DNA of 35,472 nt from an uncultured Bacilli bacterium (GCA_910585915.1 CAJUGF010000011.1:1-35472); one strand, 5' to 3'; positions 22,639 to 31,353 are shown, counted from the first letter of the stretch. Program-made: numbers and translations. The notes: generated by a model from the sequence alone, not told the origin.

Positions 22639-22919
22639 TATAGTACACCTGCCACTTCTGCTTTATTATTAATAATGTCTATAATTGTCTTTTTTACTTC
22701 ACTCCAAGCTTCTTCATTATTAATTGGTTGAAATAATCCGTTTTGCTCCCAATAAAATTCTAAAACGTAATTTGCGCCATTCATTTCTCCTGTATCTACT
22801 GCTAATACTGGAATATTTTTGATATTTGGGCGGTCGTCATCTAACGATTTGAAAAAGCATATAATCTTTTTTTCTACTTTTTCACCGCTCGGAGACACTA
22901 ATATCACTTTTTCATCCAT
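22638..22919 (-). CDS. Small unrecognised protein coupled to the coiled-coil gene
   Basis: 93 residues. It reads as a small beta-rich domain: KVILVSPSGEKVEKKIICFF, then NIPVLAVDTGE, ANYVLEFYWEQNG and a C-terminal helix. No cysteine pair or catalytic motif stands out. GAGGGATGT lies just before the ATG. It shares one base with the next gene, suggesting co-production. Confidence 0.55.
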   Translation of the reverse strand: MDEKVILVSPSGEKVEKKIICFFKSLDDDRPNIKNIPVLAVDTGEMNGANYVLEFYWEQNGLFQPINNEEAWSEVKKTIIDIINNKAEVAGVL

Positions 22920-22968
22920 TTTACATCCCTCTATTCTTTTATGATTATAACAAAAAGGATTTTTGTTT

Positions 22969-23250
22969 TCAATCTTTAATTTTTGCTAAGATGAAATAAC
23001 TGCATCCAAAAGCACAATTTTTTTTCAGATACTCATCTACTTTATCAATATCATTGATTGGTTTAAAATTTTTATTTGTTTTACTATTAAATCCTTTTAG
23101 TCGTAATTTTCCATATGCCCAATCTCCAACGATATAGTCATATGTATTAAAGTAGTCTGTTATTTTTTCTTTTAATACTTCTTCATCTACTGCATTTTTA
23201 TGGTCTTTTAACACATGATAATATATTTGATTTATTTCTATTTCTTTCAT
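22969..23250 (-). CDS. yutD: YutD family protein (DUF1027)
   Basis: 93 residues matching YutD of Bacilli: YDYIVGDWAYGKLRLKGF near 38-55 and LKKNCAFGCSYFILAKI at the end are the family's conserved blocks. The function is not established. The ribosome binding site GGGGATAAA precedes the ATG; 1 nt separates it from the upstream gene. Its presence near YunB and the NifU-like gene repeats Bacillus gene order. Confidence 0.88.
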   Translation of the reverse strand: MKEIEINQIYYHVLKDHKNAVDEEVLKEKITDYFNTYDYIVGDWAYGKLRLKGFNSKTNKNFKPINDIDKVDEYLKKNCAFGCSYFILAKIKD

Positions 23251-23251
23251 T

Positions 23252-24088
23252 TTATCCCCCTAAAATTTTTACAGTAATGGCAAATAAAGTCATCATGATA
23301 GTCGCAATTACACTGAGCAACAGTAGCATATCAACATATCCGTTTCCCGTGGTTATATTGGATCCATATTGTTGATAATATGCTACTGCTTCTTTTAATC
23401 GTTCTGTTCTTTTTGGATCTTCTGGTTCGATCTTAAAAAAAGATAAGATTTGTTTATTTAATTCATCTAGTGTTGTTTCATCCATTTGAGCTATAGATTC
23501 TAATGTATAACCTAAAACATTGTATGCTTCTGGAATAAGTGTATTTCTTTTATAGGGTTTTAGTTCAAATTGATGATTTGACTCAAATAGTTTACTTTGC
23601 CAATATCGATCTAATATAATTGGCTCATTTGTGTTATTAGAAATTTCTTGCTGAATTACTGGATTTGTATTACTGCTTAAATATAATAATTTTTGAAATT
23701 TTTGGGTGTCATCTTCACTAATATTTATTGTTTTTTTACGATAGAAATACATATCTATTAAATTTTTTTCAATATTTATAAAGTATGGATTAGGAAACTT
23801 ATTTATTTCTTTAGCATTGATATAATTTTGTAAATCCGCTTTGAATTGTTGTAACTTATTTATTGGAAAGCCAAATTTTGTTAAGTTGGCATCTAGTCCT
23901 CCCATTCGACTTTCATTGTTGGTACGATAAGGATTAATAATGTCTAATTCTCCATATATGGCAATTAAGCTCCTAATTACTATTACTTGGAATGCCGAAA
24001 AATCAGGATGATCTCCTGTTTGTTTACTTGAAATATACATATTGATTGCATCAGTAAATGCTTGGTTTATAAAGATGTAATCTTTCAT
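23252..24088 (-). CDS. Unrecognised protein with C-terminal membrane anchor
   Basis: 278 residues from the ATG at 24086-24088, chosen because AGGTGGA lies 5 nt upstream; an in-frame start at 24118 has none. The soluble part is helical with no known motif. The only membrane span is at the C-terminus (YVDMLLLLSVIATIMMTLFA), so the body should face the cytosol. It lies between YunB and YutD in a sporulation-flavoured operon. I recognise no family. Confidence 0.6.
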   Translation of the reverse strand: MKDYIFINQAFTDAINMYISSKQTGDHPDFSAFQVIVIRSLIAIYGELDIINPYRTNNESRMGGLDANLTKFGFPINKLQQFKADLQNYINAKEINKFPNPYFINIEKNLIDMYFYRKKTINISEDDTQKFQKLLYLSSNTNPVIQQEISNNTNEPIILDRYWQSKLFESNHQFELKPYKRNTLIPEAYNVLGYTLESIAQMDETTLDELNKQILSFFKIEPEDPKRTERLKEAVAYYQQYGSNITTGNGYVDMLLLLSVIATIMMTLFAITVKILGG

Positions 24089-24121
24089 ATTTTTCCACCT
24101 ATTATAAGTATAACACAATAT

Positions 24122-24865
24122 TCATTCAAGAGGAACATTTAAAATGTTACTTTTTGTCTCATAAAGGCCACCATAATAAGATGGTACCTCTCCACTGATA
24201 ACTTCTGCACCAATTAAAATCTCATATTTTAATTCATTAGTTTGATATGTAACAGGTGATGTAATTTCATGTGTTATTGACACATCAACATACACTTCAA
24301 TTAATACATTATTAATTCCATAATTTTGTACTCTTGTTTTTAAATTAGTTAATAGTGTTCCTATAAATTTTACTTTTATAGGAATTTTTGGCCCTAAATT
24401 GGTTAGAAATATTTTTTCACTAGCTGCACCTATGGGAATACTCATAATTAATCCATCTTCTAAATCTGTTAGTTCTTCATCATAGTATTCAATTTTTTTG
24501 TTTCCTGATTCAATTGCTTGGTAATCATTTTTGATACGCTTTGTTAAGGAATTTATAATTTTATAAGCATTTTTCATATTATAGCTTATATTTATGATTT
24601 CATTGTCTTTATTTTTATTTAATGTAAAAAGATTATTTATTATTTCATCATCAATTTCTTTTAGCGGTGAGTAATCATTAAATAAATTATAAGTCATTTT
24701 TTCAATGTTTTTGGATGCTATTTCTATTAGTTTGGGAGTTATTTTTTCATTTACTTTTGTTAAAAAATACCAACAAAAAAAACAAATCAAAATGAAAGTT
24801 ATTCCTATTAAGATGGAATTTTTTCTTTTTTTCTGATTTGTTTTTTTTAGTTTGATTGTTTTCAT
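24122..24865 (-). CDS. yunB: Sporulation protein YunB
   Basis: 247 residues: a basic N-terminus, one membrane span near 18-36, then an extracytoplasmic domain. The diagnostic region is GLIMSIPIGAASEKIFLTNLGPKIPIKVKFIG, split here as IPIGAASEKIFL and GPKIPIKVKFIG (about 144-168), matching YunB. YunB is a SigE-dependent mother-cell protein needed for efficient sporulation in Bacillus. Upstream is a membrane protein gene 22 nt away; no strong promoter lies between, so they probably share a transcript. Confidence 0.85.
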   Translation of the reverse strand: MKTIKLKKTNQKKRKNSILIGITFILICFFCWYFLTKVNEKITPKLIEIASKNIEKMTYNLFNDYSPLKEIDDEIINNLFTLNKNKDNEIINISYNMKNAYKIINSLTKRIKNDYQAIESGNKKIEYYDEELTDLEDGLIMSIPIGAASEKIFLTNLGPKIPIKVKFIGTLLTNLKTRVQNYGINNVLIEVYVDVSITHEITSPVTYQTNELKYEILIGAEVISGEVPSYYGGLYETKSNILNVPLE

Positions 24866-24887
24866 ACTTTCATTTTATGCTTTTATT

Positions 24888-25718
24888 TTAAAATAATCCA
24901 AGTTTTAATACACCATTTAGTAAAACAACAATGCCAACAATGAACGCTATTACTACTAATACAATCAAAATATTGATAATAATTTTACTTGATGCCATGT
25001 CTTCTTTTAAATCATTAAAGTCATCGAAGTCGCTTTGTGTGAATGACAGACTATTGGTATAGAAGGAATCATTAATTTTTTCCTTTTTTTCTGATTCTGT
25101 TTCTGTCGTTATTTCTTTTTTAATATCTAAGGAGTCTGTTATTTCTTGAGCACCCATAATAACTGTATTTTCGTCTCCTTTTAAGTCCGTTAAAATGTCT
25201 AAAGGATCTAAACTTGCTTTTGTATTTTGAAGTTCGTTTGCAGTAATAGTATTGATTAGACTTAGAAGTTCTTCTTTGTTTTTTTCATCTGCTGCTTTGC
25301 TTTCTTTTTCTTCTTCAATATCAAGATTTTTTAAAATATCATATTGTGTATCACGAATTTTTTTTAAGCGTTCTTTTTCATAGTCAACTTCTTTTTCTTC
25401 TCTAGCTTTTTCTAAAATACGATTAATATCATATTCTCTGGTTTGTTCTATTTCGTATGGTTCATCTTCAATTTCTGGAGCAAGCTTCACTTGACTTCTT
25501 TTTGACACTCCATGATAATTTTTTTCTAGTATTTCTTTAATGCGTTCAATGTTTACTGAATTGGAGTCATTTTCACCAATTACTTTTGCATTGCTGGTAA
25601 GATTGAAATCATTGATGTCACTGTTGTTTATTTCTTTATATAGGTTACTATTTTTACTTGTGCGTTTTTGGACGTACGTTTCATTTTCATCATAGTACTT
25701 TTCCATTCTGCTTTTCAC
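24888..25718 (-). CDS. Acidic, largely disordered protein with C-terminal membrane anchor
   Basis: 276 residues, not recognised. A highly charged cytosolic region (Glu, Lys, Asp, Asn) has heptad-like helices near 95-155, and a single membrane span near 247-269 ends the protein. The GTG start at 25716-25718 is supported by AAGGAAGGGG; an ATG four codons in has no site of its own. First gene of the YunB operon. The layout (long cytosolic part, C-terminal anchor) is shared with the 278-residue gene two places on, which may be a partner. Confidence 0.58.
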   Translation of the reverse strand: MKSRMEKYYDENETYVQKRTSKNSNLYKEINNSDINDFNLTSNAKVIGENDSNSVNIERIKEILEKNYHGVSKRSQVKLAPEIEDEPYEIEQTREYDINRILEKAREEKEVDYEKERLKKIRDTQYDILKNLDIEEEKESKAADEKNKEELLSLINTITANELQNTKASLDPLDILTDLKGDENTVIMGAQEITDSLDIKKEITTETESEKKEKINDSFYTNSLSFTQSDFDDFNDLKEDMASSKIIINILIVLVVIAFIVGIVVLLNGVLKLGLF

Positions 25719-25771
25719 AATGACCCCTTCCTTTCATCATTGATGATATCATATTTTTGGGGGTTTGGGAA

Positions 25772-25800
25772 TTGATTTTTTTAAACATTATTAATATAAT
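25772..25800 (+). promoter_or_regulatory. Promoter of the ferredoxin gene
   Basis: -35 TTGATT at 25772-25777, 17-nt spacer, consensus -10 TATAAT at 25795-25800, with RNA start near 25807 and GAGGTGG right after. Confidence 0.75.
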
Positions 25801-25816
25801 TGAAGTGAGGTGGATT

Positions 25817-26119
25817 ATGAAAAAAATTGTATTAAATGAAGAAGCTTGCATAGGATGTGGAGCTTGTGTAGGAATTGATTCTGAGCATTTCGAATTTAAT
25901 GATGAAGGGTATTCTTCAGTTGTTTCACAAGAAAATTTAGATTCTCCTGCTTTAGCAGATGCTATAGATGCTTGCCCTGTTGCTATTATTAGTGTGGAAG
26001 AGCAGGATGATAATACATCTAATGTAGATATGCAAGATGAGATGGTTAAGAGTGATTGTGAATGCGCTTCATGTGAATGTGAAGAATGTCATTGTCAAGA
26101 TGAAGAAAATGCGGCATAG
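25817..26119 (+). CDS. [4Fe-4S] ferredoxin with a cysteine-rich C-terminal tail
   Basis: 100 residues from the ATG at 25817 (GAGGTGG 3 nt upstream; an earlier in-frame start at 25757 lies before the promoter). The first 60 residues are a single-cluster ferredoxin, an electron carrier: CIGCGAC gives three ligands and DACPVAI the fourth. A further 40 acidic residues follow, ending with SDCECASCECEECHC, six Cys in 13 positions, a pattern not part of the ferredoxin fold. The normal Bacillus ferredoxin ends at about 82. The tail could bind a second metal or be a redox tether. The stop codon TAG sits in the terminator loop. Confidence 0.88.
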   Translation: MKKIVLNEEACIGCGACVGIDSEHFEFNDEGYSSVVSQENLDSPALADAIDACPVAIISVEEQDDNTSNVDMQDEMVKSDCECASCECEECHCQDEENAA

Positions 26120-26134
26120 TGCTGCATTTTTTAT
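26108..26134 (+). terminator. Terminator of ferredoxin, shared with the convergent gene
   Basis: AATGCGGCA pairs with TGCTGCATT (one G-U) over a 3-nt loop, then six T. The minus-strand form is followed by TTTTC and may also serve the pseudouridine synthase gene. Confidence 0.78.
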
Positions 26135-26841
26135 TTTAAAGCGTAAAGTTTTTTTATTTCTTTGATTGTTAATTTTCTCGCTTCTCCTTTTTTTAGTCCT
26201 TCTAAATTTAAAAAGGCATAGCTTTCTCTTTTTAATTCTATTACAGGATGATTTATTGTTTCAAATATTTTTTTTACGATGTGATTTCTGCCTTCGATAA
26301 TCGTTATTTCTATTTTTGATTGATTTTTCTTTTGATTTTTATTGCGAAGTTTTATGCGTACAGGAATTGTTTTTCTTCCATCAATTTGAATTCCCTTTTT
26401 TAGTTTTTGAAAGTCTTCTCCATCTAATATTCCCTCAACTTTAGCTATATATGTTTTTTCTACTTTGTTTTTAGGATGCATGAGAATGTTTGCAAGTTTT
26501 CCATCATTTGTAAGTATTAGTAATCCTGTTGTATCATAGTCTAGTCTTCCAACAGGATAGATTCTTGTTTTTGTAGGAATTAAGTCTACGACTGTGGTTC
26601 TATTGTGTTCGTCAATAACAGAAGATATAGTATGTTCTGGTTTAAATAAAAGATAGTATTCTTTTTTTTCTTCTTTTAGTAGATGATTTTCAATTTCAAT
26701 GCTATCACTCTCTTCGACTTTGTATCCTAGTTCCGTTATGATTTGACCATTTACTTTCACTTTCCCTTTTTGAATTAATTCTTCTGCTTTTCTTCTAGAA
26801 GTGTAACCACTATTTGCTATTTTCTTTTGTAATCTTTCCAT
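26131..26841 (-). CDS. rluB: Pseudouridine synthase, RsuA/RluB family
   Basis: 236 residues. An S4 RNA-binding domain (MERLQKKIANSGYTSRRKAEELI, residues 1-60) precedes the RsuA/RluB catalytic domain with GRLDYDTTGLLILTNDG near 98 (catalytic Asp in RLD) and KTYIAKVEG. The enzyme isomerises uridine to pseudouridine in rRNA; RluB modifies 23S U2605 in E. coli, and this is the likely role here. It lies 35 nt after another pseudouridine synthase gene. Confidence 0.9.
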   Translation of the reverse strand: MERLQKKIANSGYTSRRKAEELIQKGKVKVNGQIITELGYKVEESDSIEIENHLLKEEKKEYYLLFKPEHTISSVIDEHNRTTVVDLIPTKTRIYPVGRLDYDTTGLLILTNDGKLANILMHPKNKVEKTYIAKVEGILDGEDFQKLKKGIQIDGRKTIPVRIKLRNKNQKKNQSKIEITIIEGRNHIVKKIFETINHPVIELKRESYAFLNLEGLKKGEARKLTIKEIKKLYALK

Positions 26842-26876
26842 GTTATCCCTCTTTTATTTCATCATCTATTTCAATA

Positions 26877-27578
26877 TCATAATAGATTAATTTCTTTTTC
26901 ATATTCTTCGATTCCTGTTTTAAAATCTCGTTTCCATTCTCTAGGTGCCTTACTAAAAAACTGCAAAGTTTTTTTATTTCTAGGGTGTTTTAGTTTTAGA
27001 GTTGAAGCATGTAGTGCTAATCTACCATATGGATTTTTGTTACTTTGATATTTTTTATCTCCTAAAATTGGATGCCCAATATTTGCAAATGCTACACGTA
27101 TTTGATTTTTTCTTCCCGTTTCGATGTTAACTTTTATTAAAGTATAGGTATTTGCTTCTTCTAATACTTCATAATTTGTGATTGCTTTTTTTCCTTTTTG
27201 AGGATTTTTGGTATCATATACTTGGAGTGTCTTGGATTCTTTCAAATAGTTAATTAGGGTGTCTTTTTTTCTTTTAAATTTTCCTTCGACGATCGCAAGA
27301 TATTCTCTTTTTTGAGCTAAATTTTCCCAATTTGACTGTAATGATTTTTTTAACAATTCATTTTTAGCAAAGACTACAATTCCAGAGGTATCTCTATCTA
27401 AACGATGAACGATAAAAATTTTATTTTTAGGATTTTGTTTTTTTACATACATGCTAGCTTCATAATATAATGTGTGTTCTTTTTCTTTTTCGGTCGCAAT
27501 AGTAAGTAATTTTGGTGGCTTATTAATCACTAGCAGTTCTTTATCTTCATAGATGATGTCCATTTTCTTCTTTGGCAT
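26877..27578 (-). CDS. Pseudouridine synthase, RluA family
   Basis: About 233 residues. The RluA catalytic motif HRLDRDTSGIVVFAKN lies near 60 and ETGRKNQIRVAFANIGHPILGD near 155; there is no N-terminal S4 domain. It converts uridine to pseudouridine in tRNA or rRNA; the target is not predictable. The start could be GTG 27587, ATG 27578 or ATG 27563; I use 27578, with GAGTGA 5 nt upstream. It overlaps the end of the transglycosylase-like gene by about 30 nt. Confidence 0.88.
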   Translation of the reverse strand: MPKKKMDIIYEDKELLVINKPPKLLTIATEKEKEHTLYYEASMYVKKQNPKNKIFIVHRLDRDTSGIVVFAKNELLKKSLQSNWENLAQKREYLAIVEGKFKRKKDTLINYLKESKTLQVYDTKNPQKGKKAITNYEVLEEANTYTLIKVNIETGRKNQIRVAFANIGHPILGDKKYQSNKNPYGRLALHASTLKLKHPRNKKTLQFFSKAPREWKRDFKTGIEEYEKEINLL

Positions 27579-28824
27579 TTTGTTCACTCATTTCTATTAT
27601 ATTATTAAATCCCATGGATACAGCAATAAACTCCTTAGTTTCTGGATCTTGTAGTTTCCAAATAATGTCTTCTATTTCTTCAGGATATAAGTATGCAAAA
27701 ACGTGTTCATTGTAGTAAGGATCACCGATTTCTAGTGTTCCTCTTACTAAATCATCGTCACTTGCTTTTTTTGAAAGTGAGTAGCCACCATTATAAGCGC
27801 GAATTCCTTGATGAACATTTAAATCACATTTATAGGTACAGTATGCTAAATAAGCCATTGCTATGTGAATATTTTGATTATTGTTTTTCATCAAATCAGC
27901 GAAATAGTAAATGTTGTATCCCTGTGTTTCTAATTCTTTGCTTTCTTCCAATTGTTCTTGGTATCTTTTTAGGGCTGCTTTGTAGGAAGATATTTCTTCA
28001 AATGATTCTCTTTCTGGCATGTCTCGAACAATGTATATTTTTTCTTCTTGAATTCTATTTATATACTCTTCTTCACTTTTGCAAATAATGGGAATGTTTA
28101 TTTTTTCTCCACAAATATTTCTTGTTAATTGTCCTACATTTTCGAATATATCATCTGGTCTTTCCTGTGTAATTAATGCTGCTGCAATTGATTTTGGTAT
28201 TCCATATCGATTGGCATAATAACAGATTTCTGTTCCTAAAACAGTGTCTGTTTCTATTCTTTTTTGCAAGTTTTCTTTTGGTTTTACCATAACATTAGTG
28301 TCTTGAATACAAAACTCTGTAATTTGAGGATCAGCAGTTGTCTGATTTTCTTCTTCTTTTTTTGGAATGGCGAATTTACTTTTTTCTAATTCAAATTCTT
28401 CTAAAGTTTCTATAGTCAGGTTGCTATTTTGTTTTTCTGTTATTGTTCTTGTAAGTGTTAGAGCAGAGAATCCTATTCCAAGAGAGATCACAGCAGGAGC
28501 TAATATTTTACGGGCATTTGGACTAATGATTTTACCTTTTTTGGTTTTCAGTTTTTTCTTTGATGTTTTTGGAACATTTTTCTTTTTGTCAACTGGAAAT
28601 TCTATAATACTATTTTCTTTTTTTATTTCAATGTATTTGTCATTTTCATATTTAAAGAAGTAACAATTTCCTGATTTTCCTTCTACTATCGTTTTGTTTG
28701 GATTCATAGAAACGATTTTTGCTTGTGGTTCTTCTATTTTGCTAATCAATTCTTTTAGCTGTTTGAACCTTAGCTGAAGGTCTTTGGAGTTCTGCTCTTT
28801 TCTTACTGAATTTTGTTGTGACAT
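27547..28824 (-). CDS. Membrane-bound lytic-transglycosylase-like (SLT-fold) protein
   Basis: 425 residues: a charged cytosolic N-terminus (1-105), one membrane span near 107-125, a Glu-rich linker, then an SLT-like domain outside the membrane. Seen: YYANRYGIPKSIAAALITQERP, with a Glu near 221 at the catalytic place (usually ES rather than ER), and a later HQGIRAYNGGYS, the AYNxG substrate-binding motif. Between them an extra 100-residue helical stretch interrupts the fold. It probably cleaves or binds peptidoglycan, perhaps in sporulation or division. The long cytosolic part is unusual. It starts 1 nt after the DUF1292 gene's stop. Confidence 0.7.
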   Translation of the reverse strand: MSQQNSVRKEQNSKDLQLRFKQLKELISKIEEPQAKIVSMNPNKTIVEGKSGNCYFFKYENDKYIEIKKENSIIEFPVDKKKNVPKTSKKKLKTKKGKIISPNARKILAPAVISLGIGFSALTLTRTITEKQNSNLTIETLEEFELEKSKFAIPKKEEENQTTADPQITEFCIQDTNVMVKPKENLQKRIETDTVLGTEICYYANRYGIPKSIAAALITQERPDDIFENVGQLTRNICGEKINIPIICKSEEEYINRIQEEKIYIVRDMPERESFEEISSYKAALKRYQEQLEESKELETQGYNIYYFADLMKNNNQNIHIAMAYLAYCTYKCDLNVHQGIRAYNGGYSLSKKASDDDLVRGTLEIGDPYYNEHVFAYLYPEEIEDIIWKLQDPETKEFIAVSMGFNNIIEMSEQNAKEENGHHL

Positions 28825-28825
28825 A

Positions 28826-29080
28826 TTATTCCTCCCAATAGTTTTCTAATTGTTTTATGATATTTTCTAATTCTTTTTCATCTTTTATATCTACTAATTC
28901 TATAGAATTATTTTCTGGACTATAGCTAGATATATAAAGAATTTCTTCTCCTTCTTCGTCTGTTGTATGATCTGTATATACAATATAACTTTTTTTATAT
29001 TCTTCTAAATAAAATTTTAATATTGCTTCGCATTCTATTGTCCCTGTTTCCGTTTCTAATTGAAATGTTTCTTTTCCCAT
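28826..29080 (-). CDS. DUF1292 family protein (YrzB-like)
   Basis: 84 residues, acidic, with the DUF1292 pattern: FQLETETGTIECEAILKFYL, then YIVYTDHT and EEILYISSYSPENN. Members are small cytosolic proteins of unknown function in Bacillota. Here it heads the transglycosylase/pseudouridine synthase operon, 1 nt from the next gene. Confidence 0.82.
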   Translation of the reverse strand: MGKETFQLETETGTIECEAILKFYLEEYKKSYIVYTDHTTDEEGEEILYISSYSPENNSIELVDIKDEKELENIIKQLENYWEE

Positions 29081-29130
29081 ATTGATTCACCTATTTTATT
29101 ATATCATAGTCTTTTTATTTTTTAGATTAT

Positions 29131-29168
29131 TTAAAAACCATAAATCTGTATGTTTCAAATTTATGGTT
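29131..29168 (-). terminator. Terminator of the methionine-gamma-lyase-family gene
   Basis: Perfect 10-bp stem AACCATAAAT/ATTTATGGTT with a 13-nt loop, then TTT on the minus strand, right after the stop at 29173. Confidence 0.75.
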
Positions 29169-29172
29169 ATTT

Positions 29173-30408
29173 TTATTGGTTTATAAGATGTTCTACAGCT
29201 TTTAGAACAGCTATACGTCCATATTCATAAGTAAGGGATCCCTGCTGATATGCAATATACGGTTCTCTTAAAGGTCCATCACAAGATAATTCTATGGAAG
29301 ATCCTTGAATGAAAGTTCCTGCTGCCATTATAACTTTATCATCATACCCTGGCATGGCATCTGGTATGGGCAATACACTTGCATCAATTGGGGAAGACAT
29401 TTGGATTCCTTCACAGTATTTGATTAAGTTTTCTTTGTTATGAAATATTATATTTTGAACAATATCTACTCTTTCATCATTTACTTTTGGTTCTACTTCA
29501 AATCCTATTTTTTCTAAAATCGCACTGGTTAGCACTGCAGTTTTTAAGGAACTTTTGACAATATTAGGAGCAAAAAATATACCTTTTAAAAAGTCGCGAT
29601 TCACACCAAGAGACGGTCCTACTTCTTTTCCTTCCCCTGGTAATGTTAAGCGTTCTGCACATAGTTTAATCAAGTCTTTTCTTCCAACCACATAGGCACC
29701 ATTTGGGGCCATTCCACCACCTAAGTTTTTGATAAGGGATCCAACACAAATATCTGCACCCACTTCGATTGGTTCTTTTTTATTCACTAATTCACAGTAA
29801 CAATTATCTACCATAATAATCGTTTGGGGACTAATTTGTTTGATTATTTTGATGATGTTTTCTAATTTTTCAATGGAAATGCTTTTTCTTGTTGAGTACC
29901 CTTTTGATCTTTGAATTTCAATTACTTTTACTTGATTGTTTTTTAAATATTTTGTTATTTTTGGAACGTCAAATTCATCGTTTATTAAGTCTATTTCGTC
30001 ATATTTTATTCCAAATGATTTTAAGGAGCTTCCATTTTCTTTAATACCAATGACTTCATGAAGGGTATCATATGGAGTACCTGTAATTGATAAAAGAATG
30101 TCATTTGGTCGCAAAAGAGCAAATAGTGTTACGGATAAAGCATGAGAACCAGAGATGAACTGATTTCTTACTAGAGCATCTTCTGACTTAAAGATACTTG
30201 CATAGACTTTTTCGATCGCATCTCTTCCAATATCTCCATAACCGTAACCTGTGGTACTATTAAAATGTATTTCTGAGATATTATTTTTCCAAAACGCATT
30301 TAATACTTTTTCGCTATTGAATGCACATATTTCATCAATTTTGGCAAATGGTTCTGTTAAAGAGTCTTTAATCTCGTTATAGATATTCATTACTTCGCTT
30401 TTCATCAT
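29173..30408 (-). CDS. Methionine gamma-lyase-family PLP enzyme (YnbB / aluminium-resistance family)
   Basis: 411 residues of PLP fold type I. Recognisable blocks: FNSTTGYGYGDIGRD, RNQFISGSHALS, ITGTPYDTL, SKGYSTRKS, MVDNCYCEL, and the PLP-lysine motif GSLIKNLGGGMAPNGAYVVG, then PGYDDKVIMAAGTF. This family is annotated as methionine gamma-lyase or aluminium-resistance protein, but its true reaction is uncertain. AGGAG lies 3-6 nt before the ATG pair. It forms its own transcription unit, with an inverted repeat over the probable promoter. Confidence 0.88.
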   Translation of the reverse strand: MMKSEVMNIYNEIKDSLTEPFAKIDEICAFNSEKVLNAFWKNNISEIHFNSTTGYGYGDIGRDAIEKVYASIFKSEDALVRNQFISGSHALSVTLFALLRPNDILLSITGTPYDTLHEVIGIKENGSSLKSFGIKYDEIDLINDEFDVPKITKYLKNNQVKVIEIQRSKGYSTRKSISIEKLENIIKIIKQISPQTIIMVDNCYCELVNKKEPIEVGADICVGSLIKNLGGGMAPNGAYVVGRKDLIKLCAERLTLPGEGKEVGPSLGVNRDFLKGIFFAPNIVKSSLKTAVLTSAILEKIGFEVEPKVNDERVDIVQNIIFHNKENLIKYCEGIQMSSPIDASVLPIPDAMPGYDDKVIMAAGTFIQGSSIELSCDGPLREPYIAYQQGSLTYEYGRIAVLKAVEHLINQ

Positions 30409-30453
30409 TTTCTCCTATTCTTTAATTGTTCAAATTTAAATGTATTTGATTCT

Positions 30454-30486
30454 TTGATGATTTTATCTTATTAAATTAATCATCAA
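30454..30486. repeat. 9-bp inverted repeat in the promoter region
   Basis: TTGATGATT and AATCATCAA are 15 bp apart, upstream of the methionine-gamma-lyase-family gene. On the minus strand they flank and overlap a TTGATG...TAAAAT pair that could be the promoter, so this may be an operator. Confidence 0.4.
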
Positions 30487-30534
30487 TTAAACATATTTTC
30501 TTTCCTTGTCTACTTTAGTTCCATTTCATTTTTC

Positions 30535-31272
30535 CTATAAATACCATCCACCATCAACACGAATGATTTCATTATTAATATATTTTGCTTCGTCAGTGGA
30601 AAGAAAATAAATTACATTGGCGATTTCTTCTGGTTCTGCAAAACGATGGAGAAGGATTTTTTTGTTTTCTTCTTCTATATATTCTTCATCTAGTTCTTGA
30701 TTCATGTCAGTTTTAGTCCATCCTGGAGCAACAGCATTGACATTAATGTATGGTGCATATTCAACTGCTAAGTTATGAGTTAAAGAAATTAGTCCAGATT
30801 TTGATGCATCATAATCAGCACTACAAGGGTAATAAGTATCAAAGGCATTGGTTGAAGTTACATTGATGATTTTTCCTTGTTTTCTTTTATACATTTCTAC
30901 CCCTATTTTTTTGCTTAACCAAAAAGGTCCAATTAAGTTTGTTCGCAGGGTTGTTTCAAAATCTTCAAATGTTTTATCTTGAAATAAAGAATCTTTGTCT
31001 ATTCCTGCATTGTTTACTAAGCAATCAATGTGAATGTTTTGTTTTTTAATTTCTTCTAACATAGAATCAATTTCATTTTGGATAGAAATATCTGCTTTTA
31101 ATGGTATTGCTTTGACATGATATTCTGCTTCTAGATTTTGACATAATTGTTCTGCTTTTTCTTTGTTTTTATTATAATTTACAATTACATTGTAGTTGTG
31201 GCTGGCGAAGACTTTTGCACAGGCAGCTCCAATTCCACGACTAGCTCCTGTTATTAAAACTGTTTTTGGCAT
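30535..31272 (-). CDS. Short-chain dehydrogenase/reductase, FabG-like
   Basis: 245 residues from the ATG at 31270-31272 (AGAGGA 6 nt upstream; an earlier in-frame start at 31290 would contain that site). NADPH motif TGASRGIGAA at 9-18, NNAG near 86, catalytic Ser in NVTSTNAF, YDASKSG with Tyr/Lys, NAVAPGWTKTDM and the C-terminal VDGGWYL. It resembles 3-oxoacyl-ACP reductase, but no other fatty-acid gene is near, so the substrate is open. Extended -10 TGTTATAAT lies just upstream. Confidence 0.88.
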   Translation of the reverse strand: MPKTVLITGASRGIGAACAKVFASHNYNVIVNYNKNKEKAEQLCQNLEAEYHVKAIPLKADISIQNEIDSMLEEIKKQNIHIDCLVNNAGIDKDSLFQDKTFEDFETTLRTNLIGPFWLSKKIGVEMYKRKQGKIINVTSTNAFDTYYPCSADYDASKSGLISLTHNLAVEYAPYINVNAVAPGWTKTDMNQELDEEYIEEENKKILLHRFAEPEEIANVIYFLSTDEAKYINNEIIRVDGGWYL

Positions 31273-31353
31273 GTCTATTCCTCTTTTCATGGATTTATTA
31301 TAACATACTTTGATTTTAAAACTCGAACTCTAAAATAAAAAAGAACAACTAGT

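Noticed and set aside
27693..28088. 131-codon open frame opposite the transglycosylase-like gene
   Set aside because: Cys/Leu/Phe-rich shadow translation in AT-rich DNA, fully covered by a better-supported gene on the other strand.
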